A stretch of 64,000 bases of DNA from Dehalobacterium sp040766325 (GCA_040766325.1 JAXGQR010000006.1:62001-126000); one strand, 5' to 3'. Shown: positions 8,315 to 17,035, counted from the stretch's first letter. A program made the numbers and translations. Notes: generated from the letters alone by a model not told the origin.

Positions 8315-9073
8315 ATGGCAAGGGTAGCGCGAGAAAAAAGCAGTACCGGAATTTATCACGTGACGTTGAGGGGCATTAATCGTCAAATCATATTTGAAGA
8401 TGATGAAGATTATCAAAAGTTTCTTTGGACAATAACAGATACCAAAGGAAAAAGCGGTTATGAAATATATGCTTATTGTTTAATGAGCAATCATATTCAT
8501 TTATTATTAAAGGAAACCAGGGAAGAACTTGGGATAGTATTTAGAAGAATTGGGGCCAGTTACGTTCACTGGTATAATTGGAAGTATAAGCGCCGAGGCC
8601 ATTTGTTTCAGGCCCGCTATAAAAGTGAAGTAGTTGAAACGGATAGTTATTTTCTAACAGTGCTTCGCTACATTCACCAAAACCCATATAAGGCGGATAT
8701 TGTAAAGAATATTGCCGATTACCCATGGAGCAGCTATGATGAATATATAGGAGTGCCACGAATTTGTGATGTAGAATTTGCACTCAATATGTTCTCGACC
8801 GACAGAGTAAATGCGTTAAAAAGGTTTAGGGACTTTAATTTAGTGGATAACCAGGATAAGTGCCTAGACTATGATCAAGATGTCAGGCTAAACGATACTG
8901 AGGCCAAAAATTTTATTAGGAGCATTTCCGGTGTCCAAAGTCCTACGGAGGTGGCGCTTTTTGAAAAAGGAGAACGTAATGAAGTTATCAAAAAGTGTAA
9001 GGCCAAGGGTTTGTCTATTAGGCAAATAGAGCGGCTAACTGGCGTTAGTTTTGGTGTGATACGAGCTATATAA
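8315..9073 (+). CDS. REP-associated tyrosine transposase (RAYT, Y1_Tnp/HUH family)
   Basis: Single-strand DNA transposase-like nuclease of 252 aa. The HUH motif is NHIHLLL (about residues 55-61), and the block RYIHQNPYKA carries the likely nucleophilic Tyr; GHLFQARYKS lies between them, as in other RAYT/IS200-like proteins. The C-terminus adds a helix-turn-helix-like segment (LSIRQIERLTGVS) not found in minimal IS200 TnpA. These enzymes nick and move REP/BIME hairpins. ATG 8315 follows AAGGGG with 7-bp spacing; GTG 8309 is in frame. A diverged homologue lies at 60260-61006. Confidence 0.9.
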   Translation: MARVAREKSSTGIYHVTLRGINRQIIFEDDEDYQKFLWTITDTKGKSGYEIYAYCLMSNHIHLLLKETREELGIVFRRIGASYVHWYNWKYKRRGHLFQARYKSEVVETDSYFLTVLRYIHQNPYKADIVKNIADYPWSSYDEYIGVPRICDVEFALNMFSTDRVNALKRFRDFNLVDNQDKCLDYDQDVRLNDTEAKNFIRSISGVQSPTEVALFEKGERNEVIKKCKAKGLSIRQIERLTGVSFGVIRAI

Positions 9074-9115
9074 TAGTGGAAGGGGACGTCAGACTGGGGA
9101 ACACAGGAAACACGG

Positions 9116-9143
9116 GAACACAAAGGAACTGTCCCCGCGTGTT
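9116..9143 (-). repeat. Right inverted repeat (REP-like) of RAYT-1
   Basis: Inverted partner of 8225-8252. The sequence just after the transposase stop (GTGGAAGGGGACGT, 9076-9089) also resembles the GGCAAGGGGACGT units near 63.9 kb. Confidence 0.7.
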
Positions 9144-9160
9144 AGGAAAATGCCTCGTTT

Positions 9161-10570
9161 TTATTTTTCCGGTGCTAATTGCTTTTCATGGATCATTTCC
9201 ACCGTATCTTTGGGGTCCATATCGGATTGTATTTTTCTATTAAGATCCTTCAGGGCAATGGTAAGCCATATTCCCGTGATTATGGTGGAGACAAGGTCCG
9301 CCACTGGTCCCGAAGCAATCACTCCGTCCAGGCCAAAATATCTGGGTAGAATCAGCAACATGGGGATGAAAACTAATAGCTGTCTGGAGAGGCTTAAAAC
9401 CATCGCCGTCACCGGCCTACCGATGGCTTGAAAGAAGCCGGCACTGATAATTTGGAAACCAATAATAGGTAGAAAAATCAAAAAGTACACTATGGCTTTG
9501 CTGCCAAACTCAATCAGCTCTTGGTCGGTGCTGTTGAAGATAGCAATAAGCTGGGTCGGGAATAACCTGGTAATAATGAAGCCCAGAATTGCAATAGCCG
9601 TGGCTGCGATAATTGAATATTTAAGTAATTCTTTGACCCGAGCATATTTTCTCGCCCCATAATTATAGCCGATCAAAGGTTGGGCCCCGGTATTAATACC
9701 CATAATGGGCATCATGATCAGGGACACGAGGGCGAGAACGATGCCCATGCCGGAAATTGCCATATCCCCACCATAAGTGCGCAGGCTGGTGTTCATCACC
9801 GCATTGAGCAGACTATGAGCCAGCTGCATGGCAAAGGGGGAGAGTCCAAAATACATAATGGAAAAACTGAGTTTAGGATCAATTCTTAGATATTCTTTCC
9901 GAATTTTTAGTTCACCCTTGCCTAGAGCAAAATGAGTAACAATCCAGATAGCAGAAATACCTTGAGAAATAATTGTTGCGATACCTGCACCTTTCATGCC
10001 CCAGCCCAAAACAGAAATAAAGATGGGAGAAAGAATAATATTGGAAACTGATCCCATGAGCATTGTCACCATCGCTTTTTTGGGCTTGCCTTCGGCTCTG
10101 AGGAAATTATTCATTCCAAAGCCCATTAATCCTATCACGGTTCCTAAAAGCACGATGCTTAAATATTCTTTGGCGTAAGGCAGCACCTGTTCACTAGCAC
10201 CAAATAGTCTCAGCATGGGATCTATGAAATGGAGACCTACCACGGTAATGACCAAAGAAATCAGAATCAACAAAAGCACAGTGGTACCGATAATCTTTTC
10301 CGCCTCATCCTTTTTATTTTGTCCTAAACGGATTGAAACCAGGGTAGTGGCACCCATGCCGATCATAAAACCAAAAGCCATTTGAACCATCATCGCGGGA
10401 AAAGCAACGGTAATGCCGGCAATACCCAAAGAACCGACACTATTACCGATAAAGATTCGGGAAATTACATTATACATAGCTTGGACTAACATGCCTACTG
10501 TCGCCGGAATAGAAAAACGTATCAATAGTTTTAGGGGCTGGTCCAACCCCAGTTTTTCTGTTGTATCCAT
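9161..10570 (-). CDS. MATE family efflux transporter (MepA-like)
   Basis: Twelve-helix multidrug/Na+ or H+ antiporter of 469 aa, the usual MATE length. The N-terminal half carries RFSIPATVGMLVQAMYNV and IGMGATTLVSIRLGQ; the second half repeats the pattern with GINTGAQPLIGYNYGA, a MATE hallmark. It exports cationic drugs or metabolites across the cytoplasmic membrane. The ATG at 10570 follows GGAGGT on the minus strand. It is transcribed away from the RND efflux operon, and its promoter holds a 17-nt palindrome, so it is probably controlled by a local repressor. Substrate unknown. Confidence 0.92.
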   Translation of the reverse strand: MDTTEKLGLDQPLKLLIRFSIPATVGMLVQAMYNVISRIFIGNSVGSLGIAGITVAFPAMMVQMAFGFMIGMGATTLVSIRLGQNKKDEAEKIIGTTVLLLILISLVITVVGLHFIDPMLRLFGASEQVLPYAKEYLSIVLLGTVIGLMGFGMNNFLRAEGKPKKAMVTMLMGSVSNIILSPIFISVLGWGMKGAGIATIISQGISAIWIVTHFALGKGELKIRKEYLRIDPKLSFSIMYFGLSPFAMQLAHSLLNAVMNTSLRTYGGDMAISGMGIVLALVSLIMMPIMGINTGAQPLIGYNYGARKYARVKELLKYSIIAATAIAILGFIITRLFPTQLIAIFNSTDQELIEFGSKAIVYFLIFLPIIGFQIISAGFFQAIGRPVTAMVLSLSRQLLVFIPMLLILPRYFGLDGVIASGPVADLVSTIITGIWLTIALKDLNRKIQSDMDPKDTVEMIHEKQLAPEK

Positions 10571-10632
10571 TTATACCTCCAATTAGATCAAAAAATTACC
10601 AAGGGAGTAAGAGAAATAATAATTACTAAAAC

Positions 10633-10661
10633 AGTATACTAATTTAGTATATCACAAGCAA
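10633..10661 (-). promoter_or_regulatory. Promoter of the MATE gene with overlapping operator
   Basis: On the minus strand TTGCTT (10656-10661) and TATACT (10633-10638) are 17 bp apart. A perfect 17-nt palindrome (TATACTAA-T-TTAGTATA, 10635-10651) covers most of the spacer and part of the -10, the right place for a MarR- or TetR-type repressor. Confidence 0.65.
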
Positions 10662-10721
10662 GAAAATATTGTTGTCCGCGCCTAAATATTTGTGATCGTA
10701 GGTGAATTCATAATTTCATTA

Positions 10722-10750
10722 TTGACATGAAATAAGGTATGCAATAAAAT
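10722..10750 (+). promoter_or_regulatory. Promoter of the RND efflux operon
   Basis: Consensus TTGACA (10722-10727), 17-bp spacer and TAAAAT (10745-10750). Confidence 0.75.
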
Positions 10751-10755
10751 AGTCA

Positions 10756-10785
10756 TGTATAACCGACCCGCTGGTCGGTTATACA
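10756..10785 (+). promoter_or_regulatory. 30-nt palindromic operator, probable TetR site
   Basis: Perfect 13-base arms (TGTATAACCGACC / GGTCGGTTATACA) around a 4-nt centre lie at the expected transcription start. The inner CCGACC-GGTCGG resembles known TetR/QacR-type operators. The TetR gene that ends the operon (16228) is the likely ligand, giving autorepression. Confidence 0.75.
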
Positions 10786-10812
10786 TTATAGGTTAAAATT
10801 TCCCGAGAAAAA

Positions 10813-11925
10813 ATGTGGAAAGCGAGGGTAACGGCGTTGGCAAGAAAGAGATTTAAAATGTTTGCAGCACTATTTATATGTCTGAGCACCATGGCTTTTT
10901 TAGGATGTGGGGCCCAGGAAACGGGAACAGAACAGCTGGAGGAAGAAAGAGCCGTACTGGTAGAAACAGGAGAGGTTGTTACCGGTGATATTTCCAGCAT
11001 GGCAACGGTAAGTGGCAAACTTTCCGCTAATTTGGAAGTCAATATTGTGCCTAAAATGTCCGGTAAGGTTGCTCAAGTGAATTTTCAGGTGGGGGATCAG
11101 GTAAGAAAAGGAGATGTGATCCTCCGACTAGAGACAACGGAGCTTCAGGCCCAATTGAATCAGGCCAAAGCTGCTTTGGCCTCGGCTCAGGCAAATTATG
11201 ATAATGCCGTTGCTAATTTGGAACGCACGAAGATTCTATATGAACAGGGTGCTGTTTCCCAGCAGGAATTGGAAAGAGCTCAAACTATGGTTGCTACGGG
11301 CAGTACCGATAGCGCAAAAGCAGCGATACAATTGATAGAAACCCAAATTGCCAATGCTGTAGTTACTGCACCGACAAATGGTATTGTTTCCGCTCGGATG
11401 GTTGAGGTTGGGGAGATGGCAACCATGGCGCCCGTGATGACGATTGTGAACATAAATCCCATCCTAGTGGAAGCAAATGTAATTGAAGGGTATATCAATA
11501 AATTGAAAGAAGGTCAAAAGGTAAGTACCTATGTTACGGCCGTAAGTAGTGAACCCTTTACCGGGACCATTGACACCATCAACCCCACGGCCGATATTCA
11601 GAGCAACACTTTTCCGATTAAGGTTAGTATCTCCAATGATCAACATATATTAAAGCCGGGGATGTTTGCCGAAATGAAGCTGGTCCTGGAGACGCAAAAG
11701 GGTGTACTGTTGATACCAAAACAAGCTGTAACGGAAAGAGATGGACACCAATATGTCTATAAAATTGAAGACCAGAGAGCTGTGGAAACAGAAATTACTA
11801 CCGGGTTGGAAGATGACAATCAAATCCAGGTACATTCCGGCTTAGCAGAAGGGGACCAAATTGTTTTAAGCGGGCAAAACAAACTGCAAAATGGCTCCCT
11901 GGTAACAACATCGGGAGGACTTTAA
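10813..11925 (+). CDS. RND efflux periplasmic-adaptor (MFP/HlyD) subunit
   Basis: Membrane fusion protein of 370 aa linking an RND pump to its partner. A hydrophobic N-terminus ends in FLGCG, a possible lipobox. Then come a barrel-sandwich/lipoyl segment (KMSGKVAQVNFQVGDQVRKG), an alpha-hairpin rich in Ala, Gln and Glu (QAKAALASAQANYDNAVANL), the second lipoyl half (VTAPTNGIVSARMVEVGEM) and beta-barrel domains. The start is uncertain: ATG 10813 has a poor ribosome site, while TTG 10837 has GCGAGGG 8 bp upstream and still keeps the signal sequence. First gene of the RND-TolC-TetR operon; 3 bp separate it from the pump gene. Confidence 0.9.
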   Translation: MWKARVTALARKRFKMFAALFICLSTMAFLGCGAQETGTEQLEEERAVLVETGEVVTGDISSMATVSGKLSANLEVNIVPKMSGKVAQVNFQVGDQVRKGDVILRLETTELQAQLNQAKAALASAQANYDNAVANLERTKILYEQGAVSQQELERAQTMVATGSTDSAKAAIQLIETQIANAVVTAPTNGIVSARMVEVGEMATMAPVMTIVNINPILVEANVIEGYINKLKEGQKVSTYVTAVSSEPFTGTIDTINPTADIQSNTFPIKVSISNDQHILKPGMFAEMKLVLETQKGVLLIPKQAVTERDGHQYVYKIEDQRAVETEITTGLEDDNQIQVHSGLAEGDQIVLSGQNKLQNGSLVTTSGGL

Positions 11926-11928
11926 TCC

Positions 11929-14900
11929 ATGAAGATTATCGAAACTTCTGTTAGACGTCCAGTTACCATTGCGATGTTGATCTTGGCTATTGTGTTGGTG
12001 GGTATTGTTTCCTTATCAAGATTATCCATAGATCTCTATCCCAAAATGGATCTGCCCTATGCTGTGGTTGTAGCGCAATACTCAGGGGCAGGTCCGGGAG
12101 AAGTAGAGTCCACGGTCACTGAGCCCCTGGAAGATGTGTTGAGTACGGTGGAGCATGTAAAAAACGATATCTCCACGTCCTCTGCCGGTCAGTCCATCGT
12201 GATCATCGAGTTTAATTACGGCACCGATATTAATTTCGCTACCCTGCAGATGCGGGAAAAGGTTGATTTGATCAAAGGCATGCTGCCTGATGATGTGGAC
12301 AATCCGATGGTAATGAAGGCGGATCCTTCGATGATGCCGGTGATCCAATTGGGCTTGTCCGGTGGTAAAGACCTGAAAGAATTAAAAGACATCGGGGAAA
12401 ATGTGATTAAACCCCGCCTGGAAAGACTGTCTGGTGTGGCCTCCGTGGCTGTAACAGGCGGATATACCAGGGAGATTCAAATTTTAACCGATCCGGTGAA
12501 AATGGACGCTTACGGTGTAGGCCTAGATCAAATCACTCAGGCCTTACGCGCCGAGAATATGAATGTAGCCAGTGGTAAGGTGACAGAAGGCAATAAAGAG
12601 CTCTTTGTGCGTACCATGGGTCAATTTAAAACCCTGGATGATATTAAACATCTGCGTATCGGACTTGCCGGGGGAAAATCCATTACTCTGGCCGATATTG
12701 CTCAAGTAAAGGATGGCTTTGCTGAGCAGACTCAAATCAGTCGTATGAATGGAGTACCCAGTGTATCCATTAGTGTCCAGAAACAGAGTGAGGCGAATAC
12801 GGTTCAGGTGTCCGACCTGGTACAAAAGGAAATGGTTTCCTTGACCCAGGAGATTCCGGGAAACATACAAGCTGTAACTGTCTTTGACCAGGCAACCTTT
12901 ATCCGCCAATCAATTAATACCTTATCATCCCATGCCATTGAGGGTGGATTGTTGGCTGTTATCATTGTTTATTTATTTTTGCGTAGTATCCGCAGTACCA
13001 TCATTATCGGTCTATCATTACCGATCTCCATCATCGGGATCTTTTCCTTATTATATGCCGGGGGCATGACACTGAATATGATGTCCTTGGGAGGGTTAGC
13101 CTTAGGATTGGGGCATTTGATCGACTGTTCCATTGTCGTGTTGGAGAGCATCTATCGCTACCGCCAAAACGGCTACTCGATGAAAGAAGCTGCTGTGCAA
13201 GGTGCCAGTGAGGTGGGGATGCCGGTGGTGGCATCTACCCTTACCGTTGCCGTGGTGTTTTTGCCCATGGTTTTCGTAGAAGGTTTGTCTTCCAGGCTCT
13301 TTCGGGAACTGGCTTTAACGGTGGTTTCCTCCCAGGGGGTGGCGCTCTTGGTGGCGGTAACCTTAGTACCCATGCTTTGTTCGAAATTTTTAGTGGTTCG
13401 TGAACATCAAGATCCATTACTCGACTCCGCAACAACTAAGAAAACAAAAACCGGCCCCTTTAAAAAGGTCGAAGCCGGATATGGCAAATTACTGGCTTGG
13501 TCTTTAAAACATCGCAAAACAGTAGTTATAAGCGTTGGCGCCATTATGGTCGCCAGCCTGGCATTGATTCCTTTTATCGGTACGGAGTTTTTGCCTAAAT
13601 CCGATACCGGTGAATTATCTATCACTATGGAACTGGATAAGGGCACCGTTTTGGGAGAAACAGATCGCATGACCGCAGCCATGGAAGCGGAATTGGCAGA
13701 GATTCCGGAGATTGAGACGGTATTTGTCAGTGTCGGCGGAGCGGACATGATGGGCACATCGGCCTCAGAAGTAGCCCGCTTACAGGTTCAACTGGTTTCT
13801 TTAGATGAGCGGCAACGGAGCACCGATCAGGTTGCCGATGCTATCCGGGAACGAGTCAAGGACATCCCCGGTGCAGAGATTTCGGTGACAGTAAGTGATG
13901 GCATGAGCATGGGTGCGATGTCCGGTGCCCCTATCTCCATTACCTTAAAGGGAGACGATCTGGATGTCTTAAAAGAGATGGCTGAGGAGATACGGCAATT
14001 AGTAAGCTCCGTACCGGGAACACGGGAAGTGGAGTCCAGTATGACTATTGGACGGCCGGAACTGCAAATTGAGGTTAACCGAGACCGGGCTGTGGGGTAT
14101 GGGATTAGCGTAGCTCAAGTAGCTTCGGCGGTACGTACTGCTTTTGACGGGAATGTAGCGACCCAATATCGTAGCGGGGGAGAAGAATATAATATTCGCG
14201 TAATTCTCCCCGAGGAATACCGACAAAACATTCAGGATCTCCACAATGTTAAGATCGTCACACCCACAGGTATCCGTGTCCCTCTAGCGAATTTGATTAC
14301 CACCAAAACGGATCTTGGACCCACCCAGATTGATCGGGAAAATCGCAGCAGGGTTGCCACCATCACCAGTCAAATCAGTGGGCGGGATTTAGGGAGCATT
14401 ACCCAGGAAATCGAAGAGAAACTGCATGATTTTACTTTACCCCAAGGTTATAGTACAGAAATTGGCGGAGAAAACGCTGAAATGGTAGAGTCCTTTAGCA
14501 GTTTGTTTTTGGCCTTAATATTAGGTATGATTCTTACCTACATGGTGATGGCCGCCCAATTTGAGTCTTTGATGTATCCCTTTGTGATTATGTTTACCGT
14601 GCCTACCATGTTGGTTGGTGCGATTATTGGATTATTCCTTACCGGGAGAAGCATTAGCGTGGTCGTATTTATCGGTATGATAATGCTGGTGGGGATTGTG
14701 GTTAACAATGGGATTGTCTTGGTGGATTATATTAATGTATTGCGTCGGCGCGGCCTTGAGATGACGGAAGCGATTAAAAAAGCCGGTCCCATTCGCCTGC
14801 GCCCTGTGATGATGACGGCTTTGACCACAGCCATAGCCATGGTGCCGTTAGCCTTAGGGATCGGAGAGGGAGCAGAATACCAGGCCCCCATGGCGACAGT

Positions 14901-15051
14901 TGTTGTCGGTGGGTTAACCACCTCCACCATATTCACCTTGGTTTTTGTGCCGGTGATGTATTCTTTGATTGATGATGCTAGTAACTGGATTAAAAGAAAA
15001 TTAGGCAGAAAGACTCAAAAACAACAAATTGGCGAAGGAGAGGTTGTGTAA
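11929..15051 (+). CDS. RND family multidrug efflux pump (HAE1/AcrB-like)
   Basis: Proton-driven transporter of 1040 aa with the doubled RND layout: helix 1 (ETSVRRPVTIAMLILAIV), a large extracytoplasmic loop, helices 2-6, then the same again. The N-terminal block SLSRLSIDLYPKMDLP and C-terminal VGIVVNNGIVLVDY are typical. In helix 4 the usual LVDDAIVVVEN of AcrB reads LIDCSIVVLES, so one of the two relay aspartates is Cys; Gram-positive relatives often have D-N there, so the pump may still work. It sits between its adaptor and a TolC-like gene. Substrates cannot be told from sequence. Confidence 0.93.
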   Translation: MKIIETSVRRPVTIAMLILAIVLVGIVSLSRLSIDLYPKMDLPYAVVVAQYSGAGPGEVESTVTEPLEDVLSTVEHVKNDISTSSAGQSIVIIEFNYGTDINFATLQMREKVDLIKGMLPDDVDNPMVMKADPSMMPVIQLGLSGGKDLKELKDIGENVIKPRLERLSGVASVAVTGGYTREIQILTDPVKMDAYGVGLDQITQALRAENMNVASGKVTEGNKELFVRTMGQFKTLDDIKHLRIGLAGGKSITLADIAQVKDGFAEQTQISRMNGVPSVSISVQKQSEANTVQVSDLVQKEMVSLTQEIPGNIQAVTVFDQATFIRQSINTLSSHAIEGGLLAVIIVYLFLRSIRSTIIIGLSLPISIIGIFSLLYAGGMTLNMMSLGGLALGLGHLIDCSIVVLESIYRYRQNGYSMKEAAVQGASEVGMPVVASTLTVAVVFLPMVFVEGLSSRLFRELALTVVSSQGVALLVAVTLVPMLCSKFLVVREHQDPLLDSATTKKTKTGPFKKVEAGYGKLLAWSLKHRKTVVISVGAIMVASLALIPFIGTEFLPKSDTGELSITMELDKGTVLGETDRMTAAMEAELAEIPEIETVFVSVGGADMMGTSASEVARLQVQLVSLDERQRSTDQVADAIRERVKDIPGAEISVTVSDGMSMGAMSGAPISITLKGDDLDVLKEMAEEIRQLVSSVPGTREVESSMTIGRPELQIEVNRDRAVGYGISVAQVASAVRTAFDGNVATQYRSGGEEYNIRVILPEEYRQNIQDLHNVKIVTPTGIRVPLANLITTKTDLGPTQIDRENRSRVATITSQISGRDLGSITQEIEEKLHDFTLPQGYSTEIGGENAEMVESFSSLFLALILGMILTYMVMAAQFESLMYPFVIMFTVPTMLVGAIIGLFLTGRSISVVVFIGMIMLVGIVVNNGIVLVDYINVLRRRGLEMTEAIKKAGPIRLRPVMMTALTTAIAMVPLALGIGEGAEYQAPMATVVVGGLTTSTIFTLVFVPVMYSLIDDASNWIKRKLGRKTQKQQIGEGEVV

Positions 15052-15052
15052 T

Positions 15053-16210
15053 ATGAAAAAGAAATGGGTGCGGAGTATGGTGCTTGGCCTAATCTTAGCT
15101 GTGTCCACGACATGGATTGCCCTGGGGGACGAGGCGGTATCAGAAGAAAAGACCGCCCCGGAAGTCAGGAAACTAAGTTTAGAGCAGGCTATTGAAGTGG
15201 CAATGCAGGATAATCACCAGGTGGAATTAGCAGCCATCGATGTTGAAAAAGCCCAATTATCATTTGAACAAGCGGAGTTTGCCAAGAATAAGATGCTCAA
15301 TAGTAGTGCCTTGCCTAATCCGGAACGCAGGGACCAAAATCAATCCATGATCATTGATGTTGTACCGGCGAACGCGTTAGCGGCTAAAAATATCGCAGAA
15401 ACCAAGAAAACCTATACGGAAAATAACATCAAGTTTGGTGTAGAATCCGCTTATTACGGCTTGCTTCAGGCTGAAAGAATGTTGACGGTGTCCCAATCTG
15501 CCTTGAACCGGGCCCAGGAACAATTAAAAGTAGCCCAGGCTAAGTTTAAAGCAGGAGCCGTGGCCAAAATTGAGGTGATATCTGCAGAAGCACAATTAAA
15601 AGCTGCCCAGGCCGAGGTCAATCAAAGCAAAGCTAATGTGGAAAAAGCCCGCATGGCATTTAATAAAACCTTAAGATTGGATTTGGATACTCCGATCGTC
15701 TTAACGGATCAATTTAATTTCACTCCGGTAGGAACCATTGATTCGGCAGCGGTTTTTGCGGAAATGAAAAATAAAGATTTGTCCTATGTGGCAGCCCGGG
15801 AAAGCTATCAGATGAATAAGGTAAATTGGGACCATCACCAAACGTATTATACGCCCAATACCTTTGTTTATCGAGATGCAAAATTCAAAATAAAGGAAGC
15901 CCAGGTTAATCTGGATCAAGAGCAGGCTGCTCTGGAGATGAATATTAAAAATGCTTATCTCGATCTCAAAACGGCAGAGGAAAACTATCAGGTGTTTACA
16001 AAAAGCCTGGAACAGGCCAAAGAGGCTTTTCGTTTAACCAAGCTCCGTTATGATGTGGGCATGGTTACCGGATATGATGTATTGAGCGCCGACGGGGCAA
16101 TTCAGCAAGCTGATTTAGGTTTATTGAATGCTTTATACAATTATAATCTAGCCAAGGCGAAATTTACCTACGGAATTTTTGCTACTTCTTCTCCTTCCCG
16201 CAGCATGTAA
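15053..16210 (+). CDS. TolC-like outer membrane efflux protein (OEP) family
   Basis: Exported protein of 385 aa with a signal peptide (MKKKWVRSMVLGLILAVSTT). It consists almost wholly of long amphipathic helices with OEP-type repeats: LSLEQAIEVAMQDNHQVEL early, VAQAKFKAGAVAKIEVISAE mid, and LRYDVGMVTGYDVLSADGA late. It is clearly shorter than E. coli TolC, and the stretches that would form the beta barrel look short or absent. In a single-membrane host it may act as a wall-spanning or purely periplasmic-like partner (inference). ATG 15053 is chosen because GGAGAGG lies 8 bp upstream; it follows the pump stop by one base. Confidence 0.85.
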   Translation: MKKKWVRSMVLGLILAVSTTWIALGDEAVSEEKTAPEVRKLSLEQAIEVAMQDNHQVELAAIDVEKAQLSFEQAEFAKNKMLNSSALPNPERRDQNQSMIIDVVPANALAAKNIAETKKTYTENNIKFGVESAYYGLLQAERMLTVSQSALNRAQEQLKVAQAKFKAGAVAKIEVISAEAQLKAAQAEVNQSKANVEKARMAFNKTLRLDLDTPIVLTDQFNFTPVGTIDSAAVFAEMKNKDLSYVAARESYQMNKVNWDHHQTYYTPNTFVYRDAKFKIKEAQVNLDQEQAALEMNIKNAYLDLKTAEENYQVFTKSLEQAKEAFRLTKLRYDVGMVTGYDVLSADGAIQQADLGLLNALYNYNLAKAKFTYGIFATSSPSRSM

Positions 16211-16227
16211 AGGGGAGGAGAGGTCAG

Positions 16228-16821
16228 GTGCTTATTGATATGGAACCCCATGATAAAAGATTACGCATTATCCAGGCAGCAGTTCAGGTTATTGCCCAAA
16301 AAGGCTTTCATCGGGCCAAGATGGAGGAGATTGCGCGAAAAGCTGATGTAGGAAAAGGAACGCTTTATGAATATTTCCCCAGTAAGGAACAGCTTTTCAT
16401 TGAAATGGTCAAACTTGGTAACAAATTCTACCATAGTCAGCTCATGGAGCACATCAAATATGTAGAGGGATGTGCGGAGAAGTTAAGGGCAGTAGCTTAC
16501 CTACACATGATTTTTTTCAGTGAGCATCGGGATATGGCTCAAGTGATGATGCAGGAATATATGCAATTTGGTCCTCTGGTGCGGGAGGAATTTGCCCGGT
16601 TCTATGAACAAGAAATCAGGGTGATTCAGGAAATTATCTCTAAAGGGATAGAGGAAGGTTCTTTACGCTCTTTGGAAGCCAGAAAGACGGCATGGCTTTT
16701 TTATGGTGCTGTGCATACCATAAGCTGCAAATTCATTTATGAAGAAGACAAATCTGACCTGGAAAAATTGGCGGAAGAAGTTACAGAAATCTTTTTAAAG
16801 GGCATTGTCCATGAAAATTAA
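16228..16821 (+). CDS. TetR/AcrR family transcriptional regulator
   Basis: Repressor of 197 aa. The N-terminal TetR HTH is typical: RIIQAAVQVIAQKGFHRAKM, then EEIARKADVGKGTLYEYFPS. The C-terminal ligand domain is helical, without recognisable specificity. Last gene of the efflux operon, so by usual TetR logic it represses its own operon, most likely through the 30-nt palindrome at 10756; the MATE promoter palindrome is a different sequence and may have another regulator. GTG 16228 is used: the purine-rich GGGGAGGAGAGG ends just upstream, whereas ATG 16240 would be 16 bp away. Confidence 0.92.
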   Translation: MLIDMEPHDKRLRIIQAAVQVIAQKGFHRAKMEEIARKADVGKGTLYEYFPSKEQLFIEMVKLGNKFYHSQLMEHIKYVEGCAEKLRAVAYLHMIFFSEHRDMAQVMMQEYMQFGPLVREEFARFYEQEIRVIQEIISKGIEEGSLRSLEARKTAWLFYGAVHTISCKFIYEEDKSDLEKLAEEVTEIFLKGIVHEN

Positions 16822-16845
16822 AAAATCTTAAAAATTGCTTAACAT

Positions 16846-16876
16846 AAGAGCAGTCATTAATTGTCTGCTCTTTTTT
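16846..16876 (+). terminator. Intrinsic terminator after tetR
   Basis: AAGAGCAG/CTGCTCTT stem with an 11-nt loop and T tail. Confidence 0.75.
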
Positions 16877-16882
16877 GCCACA

Positions 16883-17035
16883 GAGGGGCAAGCACCAACA
16901 CGGAGGGACTGACCCTTTGTGTTGAGGGGCAAGCACCAACACGGAGGGACTGACCCTTTGTGTTTGCGGAGGGACTGACCCTTTGTGTTTGTGTTCACCC
17001 TTTGTGTTCGCTTTGTGTTCGGACCCCTTGTGTTC
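16883..17035 (+). repeat. REP-like tandem repeat array
   Basis: Two identical 41-bp units (16883-16923 and 16924-16964) are followed by ever shorter pieces that keep the CCCTTTGTGTT end (to about 17035). Each unit holds an imperfect palindrome, AACACGGAGGGAC ... CCCTTTGTGTT, with the same plan as the RAYT-1 end repeats (ACACGCGGGGAC ... CCTTTTGTGTT). It looks like non-autonomous REP DNA rather than CRISPR, since there are no spacers. Confidence 0.7.

Larger units (their letters stand above)
8225..9143 (+). mobile_element. RAYT-type element with terminal inverted repeats
   Basis: A 28-nt sequence at 8225-8252 recurs inverted at 9116-9143 with about three mismatches; the core CGGGGACAGT/ACTGTCCCCG is perfect. 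Each repeat is itself an imperfect palindrome. The pair brackets a single tyrosine (Y1/HUH) transposase gene. The arrangement fits RAYT genes flanked by their REP sequences. I saw no target-site duplication. Confidence 0.65.

Noticed and set aside
16883..17035. CRISPR array
   Set aside because: The repeats abut without unique spacers, shrink progressively and have no cas gene nearby; they fit REP-like DNA.
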